Positions 7,647-16,572 of a DNA stretch of 64,000 nt are shown here, one piece after another. The notes beneath the pieces are model-generated. The model did no database searches, had not been told where the DNA came from, and saw only the letters and a program-made list of their open reading frames with translations. The stretch is from UBA10649 sp963700255 (GTDB taxonomy: Bacteria > Actinomycetota > Actinomycetes > S36-B12): contig CAVOWW010000012.1 in assembly GCA_963700255.1 (NCBI GenBank), forward strand, positions 27,319 through 91,318. The letters run 5' to 3'. The position numbers and the translations under genes are program-made. How positions within the stretch are numbered: the first letter of the stretch is position 1; every line of letters begins with the position of its first letter.

Positions 7647-10100
7647 GTGAGCTCCCTCCCCGCACGTGCACAGGTGGTCATCATCGGCGGCGGGATCGTC
7701 GGCACCAGCGTCGCGTACCACCTCACCCACCTCGGCATGACCGACGTCGTGCTGCTCGAGCAGGGGCAGCTGTCGTCCGGCACCACCTGGCATGCGGCCG
7801 GCCTCGTGGGGCAGCTGCGGGCAACCGAGAGCGGCACGCGCCTCGTGCAGTACTCCGCGGAGCTGTACCAGTCGCTCGAGGCGGAGACCGGCCTGGGCAC
7901 CGGCTACAAGCAGTGCGGCGGGGTCACGGTGGCCCGCACGGCCGAGCGCATGGTCCAGCTCCTGCGCACCGCGGCTGCGGCCGAGGCGTTCAACCTCGAG
8001 TGCGAGATCCTCACTCCGGCGCAGGCGCTGGACCGCTGCCCCATCCTCGAGACAGCCGACCTCCAGGGCGCGATCTGGCTGCCGTTCGACGGCACGGCCA
8101 ACCCGACCGATGTCACGCAGTCCCTGGCGAAGGGCGCGCGGATGAACGGTGCCCGCGTCTTCGAGCGCACCCGCGTCATCGGCATCACGTCGAAGGACGG
8201 TGCGGTGACCGGCGTGCAGACCGATCAGGGGGACATCGAGGCGGAGATCGTCGTCAACTGCGCCGGGCAGTGGGCCAAGGCGGTCGGCGCCATGGTCGGC
8301 GTCACCGTCCCCCTGCACTCCTCTGAGCACTTCTACGTCGTGACCGAGCAGATCGACGGAGTCGACCGGATGATGCCGATCCTGCGCGACCCGGACGGCT
8401 ACACGTACATGAAGGAGGAGGTCGGCGGCCTCGTCGTCGGCGGCTTCGAGCCGGTGGCCAAGCCGTGGGTCGCCCCTGACCAGATCCCCTACCCGTTCGA
8501 GTTCCAGCTGCTCGAGGAGGACTGGGACCACTTCGAGATCCTCATGGAGAGCGCGCTCCACCGTGTCCCGGTGCTGCAGCAGACGGGCATCAAGAAGTTC
8601 TACAACGGCCCTGGAGTCGTTCACCCCCGACAACCAGTTCATCCTCGGCGAGGCCCCGGAGATCAGGAACTTCTTCGTCGGCGCCGGCTTCAACTCCGTC
8701 GGCATCGCCTCGGCGGGCGGCGCGGGCCGGGCGCTCGCCCAGTGGATCGTCAGCGGGGAGCCGCAGTCCGATCTCGTCGGCGTAGACATCCGTCGCTTCG
8801 CCTCCTTCAACGGGAACAACCAATGGCTGCACGACCGCGTCGGCGAGGTCCTCGGCCTCCACTACTCGATTCCCTGGCCCAACCGCGAGTTCACCACGGC
8901 GCGTCCCTTCCGACGGTCACCGGTCCACGAGCGGGTCGAGGCTGCGGGTGCCTGCTTCGGCTCGAAGATGGGGTGGGAGCGACCCAACTTCTTCGCGCGG
9001 GACGATGCGGCGCCGGTCATCGACTACTCCTGGGGCAAGCAGAACTGGATCCCGTGGGTCGACGCCGAGCAGCGCGCGACGCGGGATGCGGTGGCACTGT
9101 TCGACGAGACCTCGTTCGGCAAGCTCCTCGTCCAGGGGCGAGACGCGGAGACCGTCCTGCAGTGGCTCTGCACCGCCGACGTCGCCGTCCCCATCGGGCG
9201 CACCGTCTACACAGGAGTCCTGAACGCACGCGGCACGTACGAGGCGGACGTCACCGTCACCCGCGTCGCCCACGACCAGTACCTGTGGATCACGGGGGCC
9301 GCCTCGGTGGTGCGCGACCGCGACTGGATCACGCGCCACGTGGGGTCCGACCAGCAGGTCAGCGTCACCGACGTCACGGGCGCCTACGCCGTCCTGGGCG
9401 TCATGGGACCGGGGTCGCGCGCGCTCCTGCAGTCGCTCTCCCGCGCCGACCTCAGCCACGACGCCTTCCCGTTCAGCACCAGCCAGGAGATCGACCTGGG
9501 CTACTGCACCGTGCGGGCCACCCGGCTCACCTACGTCGGCGAGCTCGGCTGGGAGCTGTACGTCCCGGCGGAGTTCGCCGTCAGCGTGTTCGACCTGCTG
9601 ACCTCGGCGGGTGCGGATCGCGGGTTGGCCAACGCCGGGTACTACGCGATCAACGCACTTCGGCTGGAGAAGGGTTATCGCGCGTTCGGCACCGAGCTCA
9701 CGCCCGACTACAACCCCGTCGAGGCGGGCCTGCTGTTCGCCACCAAGCTCAAGACCGACATCCCGTTCCTGGGCCGCGAGGCGCTGGAGGCAGCCCGCGC
9801 GACCGGCGTGCGCCGACGCCTCGTGTCCTTCGTCCTCGACGACCCCACGGTGATGATGTGGGGCGGGGAGCTGGTGCTGCGCGACGGCCTCGGCACCGGC
9901 CAGGTCACGTCCGCCGCCTTCGGGACGACCGTCGGATCTGCGTCGGCCTGGCCTACGTGTGGAGACCCGATGGCGAGATCGTCACGCCGGACTACCTCGA
10001 GGGCGGCGACTGGGAGGTCAGCGTCGGCGGGGTGCGAGTGGGCGTCAGCGTCAGCCTGAAGGCCCCCTACGACCCGACGTCAGCCCGCATCCGCGCCTAG
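7647..10100 (+). pseudogene. Dimethylglycine/sarcosine dehydrogenase-like flavoprotein with GcvT domain, frameshifted
   Basis: A large two-domain enzyme (about 817 residues) that oxidatively demethylates an N-methylated amino acid such as dimethylglycine or sarcosine. The N-terminal DAO domain has VVIIGGGIVGTSVAYHL and the TTWHAAG motif, whose His49 matches the covalent-FAD histidine of this family. The C-terminal half is a folate-binding GcvT/aminomethyltransferase fold (FGKLLVQGRDAE, GELGWELYVPAE). Two compensating frame changes interrupt it: an extra G near 8612-8614 and a missing base near 9934, after which the frame continues to the stop at 10098-10100. The GTG start at 7647 is the only good one. 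The substrate is inferred from the fold, and the gene may be intact in the organism. Confidence 0.78.
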
Positions 10101-10104
10101 CCCC

Positions 10105-10192
10105 GCGAACGGTCACTACGCGCGAACGGTCACTACGCGCACTACCCCCGACGCGCGAACGGTCACTACGCGTGCGCGTAGTGACCGTTCGC
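10105..10192. repeat. Intergenic repeat locus A: four 18-nt units including a perfect hairpin
   Basis: Between two convergent genes lie GCGAACGGTCACTACGCG at 10105-10122, 10122-10139 (tandem, period 17) and 10155-10172, then the reverse complement at 10175-10192. The last two face each other across TG and would fold into an 18-bp stem. No U-tract follows. It is the same family as at 18814, 52246 and 53202. Confidence 0.93.
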
Positions 10193-10209
10193 GGATGGTT
10201 CCGCCGGGA

Positions 10210-11910
10210 TCAGGTCCCGGGGGGCTGGTGGAAGCCCTTGTGCTCGTGCTCGAGCTCGATCTCGTCCGCCGACGACACTTCCGGCGGCAGGTCGATCGTC
10301 ATCTTCGGTCCGGTGAACCACTTCTTGGCCGACACATGCCAGCCGATCCACAGGAGGATCAGGATGACGCCCAGGACGATCGGCGCGTAGTTGACCGACT
10401 TCCAGTCGAAGGGCACCTCGTCGGCGCTCGGCGCACCCAGGAAGCCACGCATGAAGCCGGGAGCGCCAGCGGGATACAGGGGCAGGATGAAGTACACCGA
10501 CGTGATCAGGATCTCCGCGATGGCCAGCGGCGCCATCCACTTCCACTTGTTCCCCAGGTTCCACGACCCCTGCTTGAAGGACGTACCGGCCCTCCAGCGG
10601 TAGTAGATCGGGATGGCGAACGCCAGGTAGAGACCGAGGACACCGATCGACACGACGGCGAAGAAGGCCGTCACCGTGTAGATCGGGGCGTCCTCCGTGC
10701 CGATGTTGACCTTGAAGAGCGCCGGAAGGGTGAGCACGAGGCCCGCCACCGAGACGGCCAGCACGGCCTGGACGGGCGTCTTGTTCTTGCTCAGGCTCGC
10801 CCAGTACTTCGCGCCGGGCACCGCACCATCACGGCTGAACGCGAAGAGCATGCGCGAGGCCGAGGTGAGGCACGCGGTCGTGCAGAAGAGCTGGCCGAGG
10901 GTCGCGATCATGAGCACCGTGCCCGCCAGTTCCGGGCTGAGCGCCTGGTCGAAGATGACCTGGACCCCACCACCGCCGGCCGAGACGGCATCCGGATCCT
11001 GAACGGCGAACAGGAACGCGAGCAGCAGGACCCAGCCGCCGATCGCCGAGTAGAAGATCGACCGCCAGATTCCCTTCGCGGCACTGTCGGCCGCGCCTTG
11101 CGTCTCCTCGGAGAGATGGGCTGACGCGTCGTACCCGGTGATCGTGTACTGGGTGAGCAGGAAGCCCAGCGGCAGCACGTAGAAGAAGAAGCCAAGGCCG
11201 TCAGTGCCCGGGCCGTTCAGGCTGCCGTCCGAGCTGCCGAACAGCCCGAAGGTGTTGTTGATCCGTCCCGTGAAGACGCTTGACGCATCCCAGTGGACGG
11301 CCCCGTCCTTGAGGAAGAACACCAGGATGATCACCACGATCGACGCCCCGATGACGTGCCACCACACCGAGATGTTGTTGAAGATCGCGAGCAGGTGGCT
11401 CGAGAAGATGTTGATGAGGGAAGCGAAGATCAGGATGATCAGGAAGATGACGAAGACACGCTCGAGGGAGTAGCCCTCGGCCCACGACGCGCTGAACCTC
11501 GACATGGCGTAGTCGAAGAAGGTGGCAGTGCCATACGCAACGGAAGCCACGATGGCGATGAGGCCGACCAGGTTCAGCCACCCCGTGTAGTAGCCCGCCT
11601 TCACACCGCCGAGCTTCGACGCCCACCAGTAGATGCCTCCCGAGGTCGGGTAGGCGGACACCAGCTCGGACAGGCAGAAGCCAATGACCAGGATGATGGC
11701 TGCGATCAGCGGCCAGCCCAGCGAGATGGCGATCGGTCCGCCGTTGTTCCACCCGAAGTAGAACGTCGTGAAGCAGCCCGCCAGGATCGAGATGATCGAG
11801 AACGAGATGGCGAAGTTGGAGAATCCACTCCACGAACGGCTGAGCTCCTGCTTGTAGCCCAGTTCGGCTAGCTGCTTTTCGTCGTCGTTTAACTGCGTGG
11901 TGTCAGCCAC
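10210..11910 (-). CDS. APC-family amino acid/amine permease (ACT subfamily)
   Basis: Integral membrane transporter of 566 residues with about 12 predicted helices, in the amino-acid-polyamine-organocation superfamily. The N-terminal signature ELGYKQELSRSWSGFSNFA, followed by FAISFSIISILAGCFTTF, is characteristic of the amino acid/choline transporter subgroup (GABA, choline and related substrates). The GTG start at 11910 has GAGGAGGG at good spacing. It ends against repeat locus A. It lies near a choline-kinase-like gene and a gamma-glutamyl-amine-type cluster, so an amine, amino alcohol or GABA-like substrate is likely. The charged C-terminal tail (SSADEIELEHEHKG) is presumably cytoplasmic. 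Confidence 0.88.
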   Translation of the reverse strand: MADTTQLNDDEKQLAELGYKQELSRSWSGFSNFAISFSIISILAGCFTTFYFGWNNGGPIAISLGWPLIAAIILVIGFCLSELVSAYPTSGGIYWWASKLGGVKAGYYTGWLNLVGLIAIVASVAYGTATFFDYAMSRFSASWAEGYSLERVFVIFLIILIFASLINIFSSHLLAIFNNISVWWHVIGASIVVIILVFFLKDGAVHWDASSVFTGRINNTFGLFGSSDGSLNGPGTDGLGFFFYVLPLGFLLTQYTITGYDASAHLSEETQGAADSAAKGIWRSIFYSAIGGWVLLLAFLFAVQDPDAVSAGGGGVQVIFDQALSPELAGTVLMIATLGQLFCTTACLTSASRMLFAFSRDGAVPGAKYWASLSKNKTPVQAVLAVSVAGLVLTLPALFKVNIGTEDAPIYTVTAFFAVVSIGVLGLYLAFAIPIYYRWRAGTSFKQGSWNLGNKWKWMAPLAIAEILITSVYFILPLYPAGAPGFMRGFLGAPSADEVPFDWKSVNYAPIVLGVILILLWIGWHVSAKKWFTGPKMTIDLPPEVSSADEIELEHEHKGFHQPPGT

Positions 11911-12008
11911 CGCTGCCCTCCTCAGTGCGCGGTTGATGCCCGAAGCCGGACCTTCTGCCCCCGACTCCCGGACACTATTGGTCGCAGTGTGCTCGCGTGA
12001 CCGTTTTT

Positions 12009-12036
12009 GTTAACTCCGACACGCTGGGGCGTTAAG
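12009..12036. promoter_or_regulatory. Inverted repeat upstream of the permease
   Basis: In the 153-bp gap between the permease start (11910) and the phosphotransferase end (12064) sits GTTAACTCC at 12009-12017 facing GGGGCGTTAAG at 12026-12036. The arms share TTAAC-N-CC with an 8-nt spacer. It is AT-rich against the background, so it is a candidate operator for the permease. No assignable regulator is visible next to it. Confidence 0.4.
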
Positions 12037-12063
12037 AGTCCGTTACCTTCGTGTTCCGAGCAT

Positions 12064-12987
12064 TCAGGATCGCGCGACGGCGTCGAGCCAGCGGTCGAAC
12101 TGCGGGCTGTCGAACTCCGCGACCGCCCGGTCGTACTTCTCCATGCCCCATGACCAGTAGTCGAAGTCGATGGGGCTCGCGCTGGCCTGGATCGAGGCCC
12201 ACAGGGTCCAGCCGTACTTCGACATGAGGGCCCAGAGCCTCGCGCGGGCGACCTTCGCCGGGTCGTCTGCTCGCCAGTAGGAGGACACGAGCAGGTCGAG
12301 TGCATCGTCGGGCAGCGTGGACTCGCTCCAGATGTTGGCAAGCTCGAAGCTCGCCTCGTTGTTGCCCGAGTACTCGTAGTCGATCAGCCACAGCCGGGAG
12401 CCGTCGTCGATGATGTTGGCGGCGAGCAGGTCGTTGTTGCACGGCACCTTCGCCTCAGGCGCACGCGCCATGGCCGCCTTCATCCGGTCGACCTTCGGCG
12501 CGAACTCGCTGTATCGCGGTGGCAGCCGGTAGCCGCGCTCGCGCACGAGAGAGAGGTAGCGGGCCTGGATGTCGAACATGTCGAACCCGTTCGCGAACGC
12601 CGGCCCCGAGTGCAGGGTGCGGCAGACCTCCGCGATCCGCGGCAGGTTCGCCGCCGCACCGACGTCGTCCTCGTTGAACGTCCGTCCCTCGACCCAGGCC
12701 ACCACGAGCACGCCCTCACCTGGCAGGTAGTCGGTGACCGCCGGTGCCGCGCCGGACGCGGCGGCGGCCACCGAGTTCCGGTACTCGTTCTCGCGATCGA
12801 TCGCGAGGTCGGAGGACTCGGGATCCGAGAGGCGCACGACCTGGTCGCCGTCCGAGCACCGCACGCGGTAGTTCCTGTTCGTGATACCGCCGTCGAGCGG
12901 TTGCACCGCGCTCGCGTGCGACAGGCAGGCGACCCGCCGCAGCCGACCGGCGTCGCGCGGCGGGAGTCCCTCGAGGAGAGCGTCCAC
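12064..12987 (-). CDS. Choline/ethanolamine-kinase-family phosphotransferase
   Basis: Aminoglycoside-phosphotransferase-fold kinase of 307 residues. Kinase features are the nucleotide-loop region QPLDGGITNRNYRV, the catalytic segment CNNDLLAANIID and the metal-binding LWLIDYEYSGNN. In most relatives the catalytic loop reads HNDL. Here the histidine before the catalytic Asp is replaced by Asn, a variant worth noting but probably still active because Asp and the downstream Asn remain. The GTG at 12987 is preferred over an upstream extension lacking homology. It sits between an amine permease and the gamma-glutamylation cluster, which supports an amino-alcohol substrate such as choline or ethanolamine. 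Confidence 0.82.
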   Translation of the reverse strand: MDALLEGLPPRDAGRLRRVACLSHASAVQPLDGGITNRNYRVRCSDGDQVVRLSDPESSDLAIDRENEYRNSVAAAASGAAPAVTDYLPGEGVLVVAWVEGRTFNEDDVGAAANLPRIAEVCRTLHSGPAFANGFDMFDIQARYLSLVRERGYRLPPRYSEFAPKVDRMKAAMARAPEAKVPCNNDLLAANIIDDGSRLWLIDYEYSGNNEASFELANIWSESTLPDDALDLLVSSYWRADDPAKVARARLWALMSKYGWTLWASIQASASPIDFDYWSWGMEKYDRAVAEFDSPQFDRWLDAVARS

Positions 12988-13063
12988 GCATCGGACTGTA
13001 GGGGAGGCCGGCCGCGACCGGAGTGGTTCTGCTGATGCCTGCCTCGGTGCGTACGGTAGGGCC

Positions 13064-13759
13064 GTGCTCGACGTGCGTGGGATCAGCCGCTCGTACGGCC
13101 GGCACGTCATCGTCCAGGACGTGACCTTCCGCGTGGAGGCGGGACGCATGCTGGCGCTGCTCGGACCCAACGGCTGCGGGAAGTCGACCACCCTCAAGGT
13201 CCTGTCGGGGGCGATCGAGCCGAGCGCCGGTGACTACCGCGTCGACGACCAGCCCGGCGGAAGCGACGCGGCCCGCCGGGCGACCGGGTACGTGCCCGAC
13301 ACCCGTGGTGTCTTCCCCCGGCTCACGGGCGGCGAGCACCTGGAGCTCGCGGCCCGCCTGCACCATGCCCAGGACTGGCGCGCCCGAGCCGACGAGCTGA
13401 TCGAGCGGCTGGCGTTGGACGAGGTCGTCGACCTGCCGGCCGGCGCCTACTCCCACGGCCAGTCCCGGCGCCTCTCGATGGCGATGGCACTCGTGCCCCG
13501 GCCGCCGCTCCTCCTCGTCGACGAGCCGTTCGACGGGGTCGACCTCGACGGCGTCGACACGATCACCGAGCTCCTCGTGGAGGCTCGCGCTGCCGGTGCC
13601 GCTGTCGTGCTCACCACCCACCTGCTCGATGCCGCGGTGATCGCCGACGACGTCGCCGTCTTCCGGAAGCATGAGCTTGCCGGGCCGCACCCCACCGTCC
13701 GGCTGCTCGAGGAGCACGGAACCCTGCAGCAGGCGTGGAAGCACCTGGCCCACTCGTGA
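13064..13759 (+). CDS. ABC transporter ATP-binding protein
   Basis: Single-cassette ATPase of 231 residues, the energy subunit of a two-gene exporter with the membrane protein that follows. Walker A GPNGCGKST lies near residues 36-44. The signature is the unusual YSHGQSRRLS instead of LSGGQ. Walker B is LLLVDEP and the switch histidine is in LTTH. The GTG start at 13064 lies 77 bp from the divergent phosphotransferase. Its stop overlaps the GTG of the permease (GTGA, 13756-13759). Substrate unknown; drug, lipid or peptide export is typical for this arrangement. Confidence 0.88.
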   Translation: MLDVRGISRSYGRHVIVQDVTFRVEAGRMLALLGPNGCGKSTTLKVLSGAIEPSAGDYRVDDQPGGSDAARRATGYVPDTRGVFPRLTGGEHLELAARLHHAQDWRARADELIERLALDEVVDLPAGAYSHGQSRRLSMAMALVPRPPLLLVDEPFDGVDLDGVDTITELLVEARAAGAAVVLTTHLLDAAVIADDVAVFRKHELAGPHPTVRLLEEHGTLQQAWKHLAHS

Positions 13760-15078
13760 GTGACGTCGCCCTGGGGATGAGCCACCAGTTCCGCAACGGC
13801 TGGCGGATGTCGCGCGTGTTCGCGGTGGGGGCCATCGTCGCGACCGTGGTCATGCAGGGCCTGGCCATGCTCACGGCCGCCCTCCAGCCGTCCATGCCCG
13901 AGTCGGGCCTGACGGTCGAGCAGATGCTGCCCCTCGCCGCCGGGCTCTGGTCCGCCCTGGCCCTGCTGCCGGCTCTCGGCGGCGGCGAGAGTGACGACCC
14001 GATGGCACTGGCTGCCGCCGGGGCCGGCAGGTCCTTCCGCTTCGGCGCGCGGTTCAGCTCGTCCCTCACCGACGCCGGCCCCGGCCTCTTCGTCCCGGCG
14101 ATCGCCCTGGTCGGGGCGGCGGTCGCCGGCTGGCCCGGGTGGCTCGCCGGCCTGGCCCTCGCCTGGAACGGCCTGGCCTGCGGTCAGCTCTCCGGAGCCT
14201 CGTCGGCGATCCTCGTCGTGCGGATCGGCCCGACGGCCGCCCTCGTGGTCGTGGCAGGCATCGTCCTGCTCTCGGCGACGGTGCTGGCCTCGAGCGGAGT
14301 GGGTCCCGGCGCCTGGTGGCTCGCGGCCACGGAGCAGCCCGCCTACGCACTCCTGCTCGTGCTCACGGGATTCGCGGCCCTCGTCGGCGCCTGGGCGCTG
14401 AACCGCCCCGCCGAGCAGGTCGTCCGGCCGGGCCGGACCGTGCGCATCCCCCGACGGTCGTTCGCCGCCCTCCTCGTCGTGATGCTGGTCGGCGTGAGCC
14501 GCTCGGTCATGGCGCGGAGCACCCTCATCACCGCGGTCCTGACACCCCTCCTCGTGCGCAGCGCGGGCCAGGAGGTCACTGCCAGCATCGCGTTCTTCGT
14601 CACCGCGGCCGCGGCCGCCGTGCTCGGGGCCAATGGCTTCGCCTACGACGGCGGCGCTGCCGTGTGGCTGCTCGGCAAGGCAGGACGGCTTCAGCTGCTG
14701 GCGGCCAGGCTGATCACGACGACGATGTGGGCGTTCCTCCTGTCCCTCGTCGCAGCCACGAGCGCAGCACTCATCGGTGCGGCACCTCCGCTACGGCTGC
14801 TTCCCCAGCTCGTGCTCGTCGCCATCGCCGCCGCGGCGGCTGGGCTCGTCCCCTCAGTCGCGCGACCAGCCCCCACCGACTTCAACTCCTTCCGGGCCCA
14901 GCCCGCTCCGGTCGCCTCGGCGATGGGCACGCTGGCCCGCTCGGTGGCCCTCACCGTCCTCGTGCTCGCCCTCCCCCTGCCCGCCGCGACCGCCGCCATC
15001 GCGGCGTACACGGCCTTCGCGCTGTGGCATGCGTGGCGGATCATGCGCGATCCGGTGGCGCTCGCCGCCCTCACGTAG
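13756..15078 (+). CDS. Multi-pass membrane protein, probable ABC exporter permease
   Basis: A 440-residue, Ala/Leu/Val-rich protein with roughly 12 hydrophobic helices and almost no soluble domains. No sequence motif identifies a family. The function is inferred from translational coupling to the upstream ABC ATPase (GTGA overlap), which makes it the likely transmembrane partner. The GTG start at 13756 opens VSDVALGMSHQFRNGW, and the first membrane helix begins near residue 20. It may be a full-length double permease, since there is no second membrane gene in the operon. Confidence 0.7.
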   Translation: MSDVALGMSHQFRNGWRMSRVFAVGAIVATVVMQGLAMLTAALQPSMPESGLTVEQMLPLAAGLWSALALLPALGGGESDDPMALAAAGAGRSFRFGARFSSSLTDAGPGLFVPAIALVGAAVAGWPGWLAGLALAWNGLACGQLSGASSAILVVRIGPTAALVVVAGIVLLSATVLASSGVGPGAWWLAATEQPAYALLLVLTGFAALVGAWALNRPAEQVVRPGRTVRIPRRSFAALLVVMLVGVSRSVMARSTLITAVLTPLLVRSAGQEVTASIAFFVTAAAAAVLGANGFAYDGGAAVWLLGKAGRLQLLAARLITTTMWAFLLSLVAATSAALIGAAPPLRLLPQLVLVAIAAAAAGLVPSVARPAPTDFNSFRAQPAPVASAMGTLARSVALTVLVLALPLPAATAAIAAYTAFALWHAWRIMRDPVALAALT

Positions 15079-15156
15079 CCACCGCCTCATCCGAACGTCC
15101 ACCGGAGGCATCTGCGGTGGGGTTGAATGCCGATAGCCCATACAGAGGAGACCGTC

Positions 15157-16524
15157 ATGGCAAGGCCGCAGCCGCTCACCCCCGAGGACGTTCGTCGCGA
15201 GGTGGATGAGGGACGCATCGACACCGTCGCCGTGGCCATCACGGACATGCAGGGCCGACTCCAGGGCAAGCGCATCGACGCCGACTACTTCGTCGATGAG
15301 GTGATGACCGGCTACACCGAGGGGTGCAACTACCTGATGGCAGTCGACGTCGACATGAACACGGTCGACGGCTACGCCATGTCGTCCTGGGACAGCGGCT
15401 ACGGCGACATGGTCATGCGGCCCGACCTCGCCACCCTCCACCGCAACCCGTGGCAGCCGGGCACCGTCGGGGTCCTCTGCGACCTGGAGACGGAGGAGGG
15501 TGACCCGGTCGCCGCCTCCCCGCGCCAGATCCTCCGCAAGCAGCTCGACCGGCTCACCGAGGCGGGCTACGGGGCCTTCGTAGGAACCGAGCTGGAGTTC
15601 ATCGTCTTCCAGGACAGCTACGAGGAGGCGTGGCTGGCCGGCTACCGCGACCTCACTCCTGCCAACCTGTACAACGTCGACTACTCGATGCTCGGGACCG
15701 CACGCGTCGAGCCCCTGCTGCGCCGGATCCGCAACGCCATGACCGGTGCGGGGATGATCGTCGAGAGCGCCAAGGGCGAGTGCAACCTCGGCCAGCACGA
15801 GATCGCGTTCAAGTACCAGGACGCGCTGCGCACCTGCGACAACCATGTGATCTACAAGAACGGCGCCAAGGAGATCGCAGCACAGGAGGGCGTGGCCCTC
15901 ACCTTCATGGCCAAGTACAACGAGCGCGAGGGCAACTCCTGCCACATCCACCTGTCGTTCCGCGGGGTCGGCGGAGACATGGTGATGGCCGACCATCACG
16001 ACGAGGAGCAGGGGCTCTCGGCCGTCGGGCGGGCCTTCATCGCCGGCCAGCTCGCGCACGCCCGCGAGCTCACCCTCATGTACGCGCCGCAGATCAACTC
16101 CTACAAGCGATACGTGCCCGGATCCTTCGCCCCGACCGCCATCCGATGGGGGCGGGACAATCGCACCTGCGCCTTCCGGCTCGTGGGGCACGGCCAGTCG
16201 CTCCGACTCGAGAACCGCGTGCCCGGAGGAGACGTCAACCCCTACCTCGCGGTCGCCGGCATGGTCGCTGCCGGCCTCGACGGGATCCAGCGCCAGCTTC
16301 CGCTGGAGGAGGTCTTCGTCGGGAACGCCTACGCAGACGACTCGGAGCGCGTCCCCTCCTCGATGAGCGAGGCGCTCGCGGCGTGGGAGTCGTCCGACTG
16401 GATCCGGGCGACCTTCGGCCAGGAGGTCCAGGACCACTACTCCAACATGGCGCGGATCGAGCTGGCCGACTACGGACGCACCGTGACCGACTGGGAGCGC
16501 TACCGCAGCTTCGAGCGGCTTTAA
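15157..16524 (+). CDS. Glutamine synthetase family protein (gamma-glutamyl-amine ligase type)
   Basis: ATP-dependent ligase of 455 residues with the glutamine synthetase fold: an N-terminal beta-grasp (about 1-105) and a C-terminal catalytic barrel. Catalytic elements are GTELEFIVF, ECNLGQHEIAF (metal-binding glutamates), NSCHIHLSF and the arginine-rich RWGRDNRTCAFRL / LENRVPGGDVNPYLA. It is shorter than biosynthetic GlnA and lacks the adenylylation region. The surrounding SDR, aldehyde dehydrogenase and amidase argue that it joins glutamate to a primary amine (PuuA/GlnA4-like), not to ammonia. The ATG at 15157 follows GAGGAG by 6 nt and is preferred to 15127. Substrate inferred; ethanolamine or another amino alcohol is a good candidate. 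Confidence 0.88.
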   Translation: MARPQPLTPEDVRREVDEGRIDTVAVAITDMQGRLQGKRIDADYFVDEVMTGYTEGCNYLMAVDVDMNTVDGYAMSSWDSGYGDMVMRPDLATLHRNPWQPGTVGVLCDLETEEGDPVAASPRQILRKQLDRLTEAGYGAFVGTELEFIVFQDSYEEAWLAGYRDLTPANLYNVDYSMLGTARVEPLLRRIRNAMTGAGMIVESAKGECNLGQHEIAFKYQDALRTCDNHVIYKNGAKEIAAQEGVALTFMAKYNEREGNSCHIHLSFRGVGGDMVMADHHDEEQGLSAVGRAFIAGQLAHARELTLMYAPQINSYKRYVPGSFAPTAIRWGRDNRTCAFRLVGHGQSLRLENRVPGGDVNPYLAVAGMVAAGLDGIQRQLPLEEVFVGNAYADDSERVPSSMSEALAAWESSDWIRATFGQEVQDHYSNMARIELADYGRTVTDWERYRSFERL

Positions 16525-16572
16525 TTGGTCCGCACCACTCCCACCATCCGCAGCCGAGCGCAGGAGCCCTTC

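Noticed and set aside
10105..10192. Tandem repeats that could suggest a small CRISPR array
   Set aside because: Units are 17-18 nt, directly abutting with no spacers of constant length, and no cas genes are present.
12988..13197. N-terminal extension of the choline-kinase-like gene to 13197
   Set aside because: The added residues have no homology and run through the start of the divergent ABC ATPase gene.
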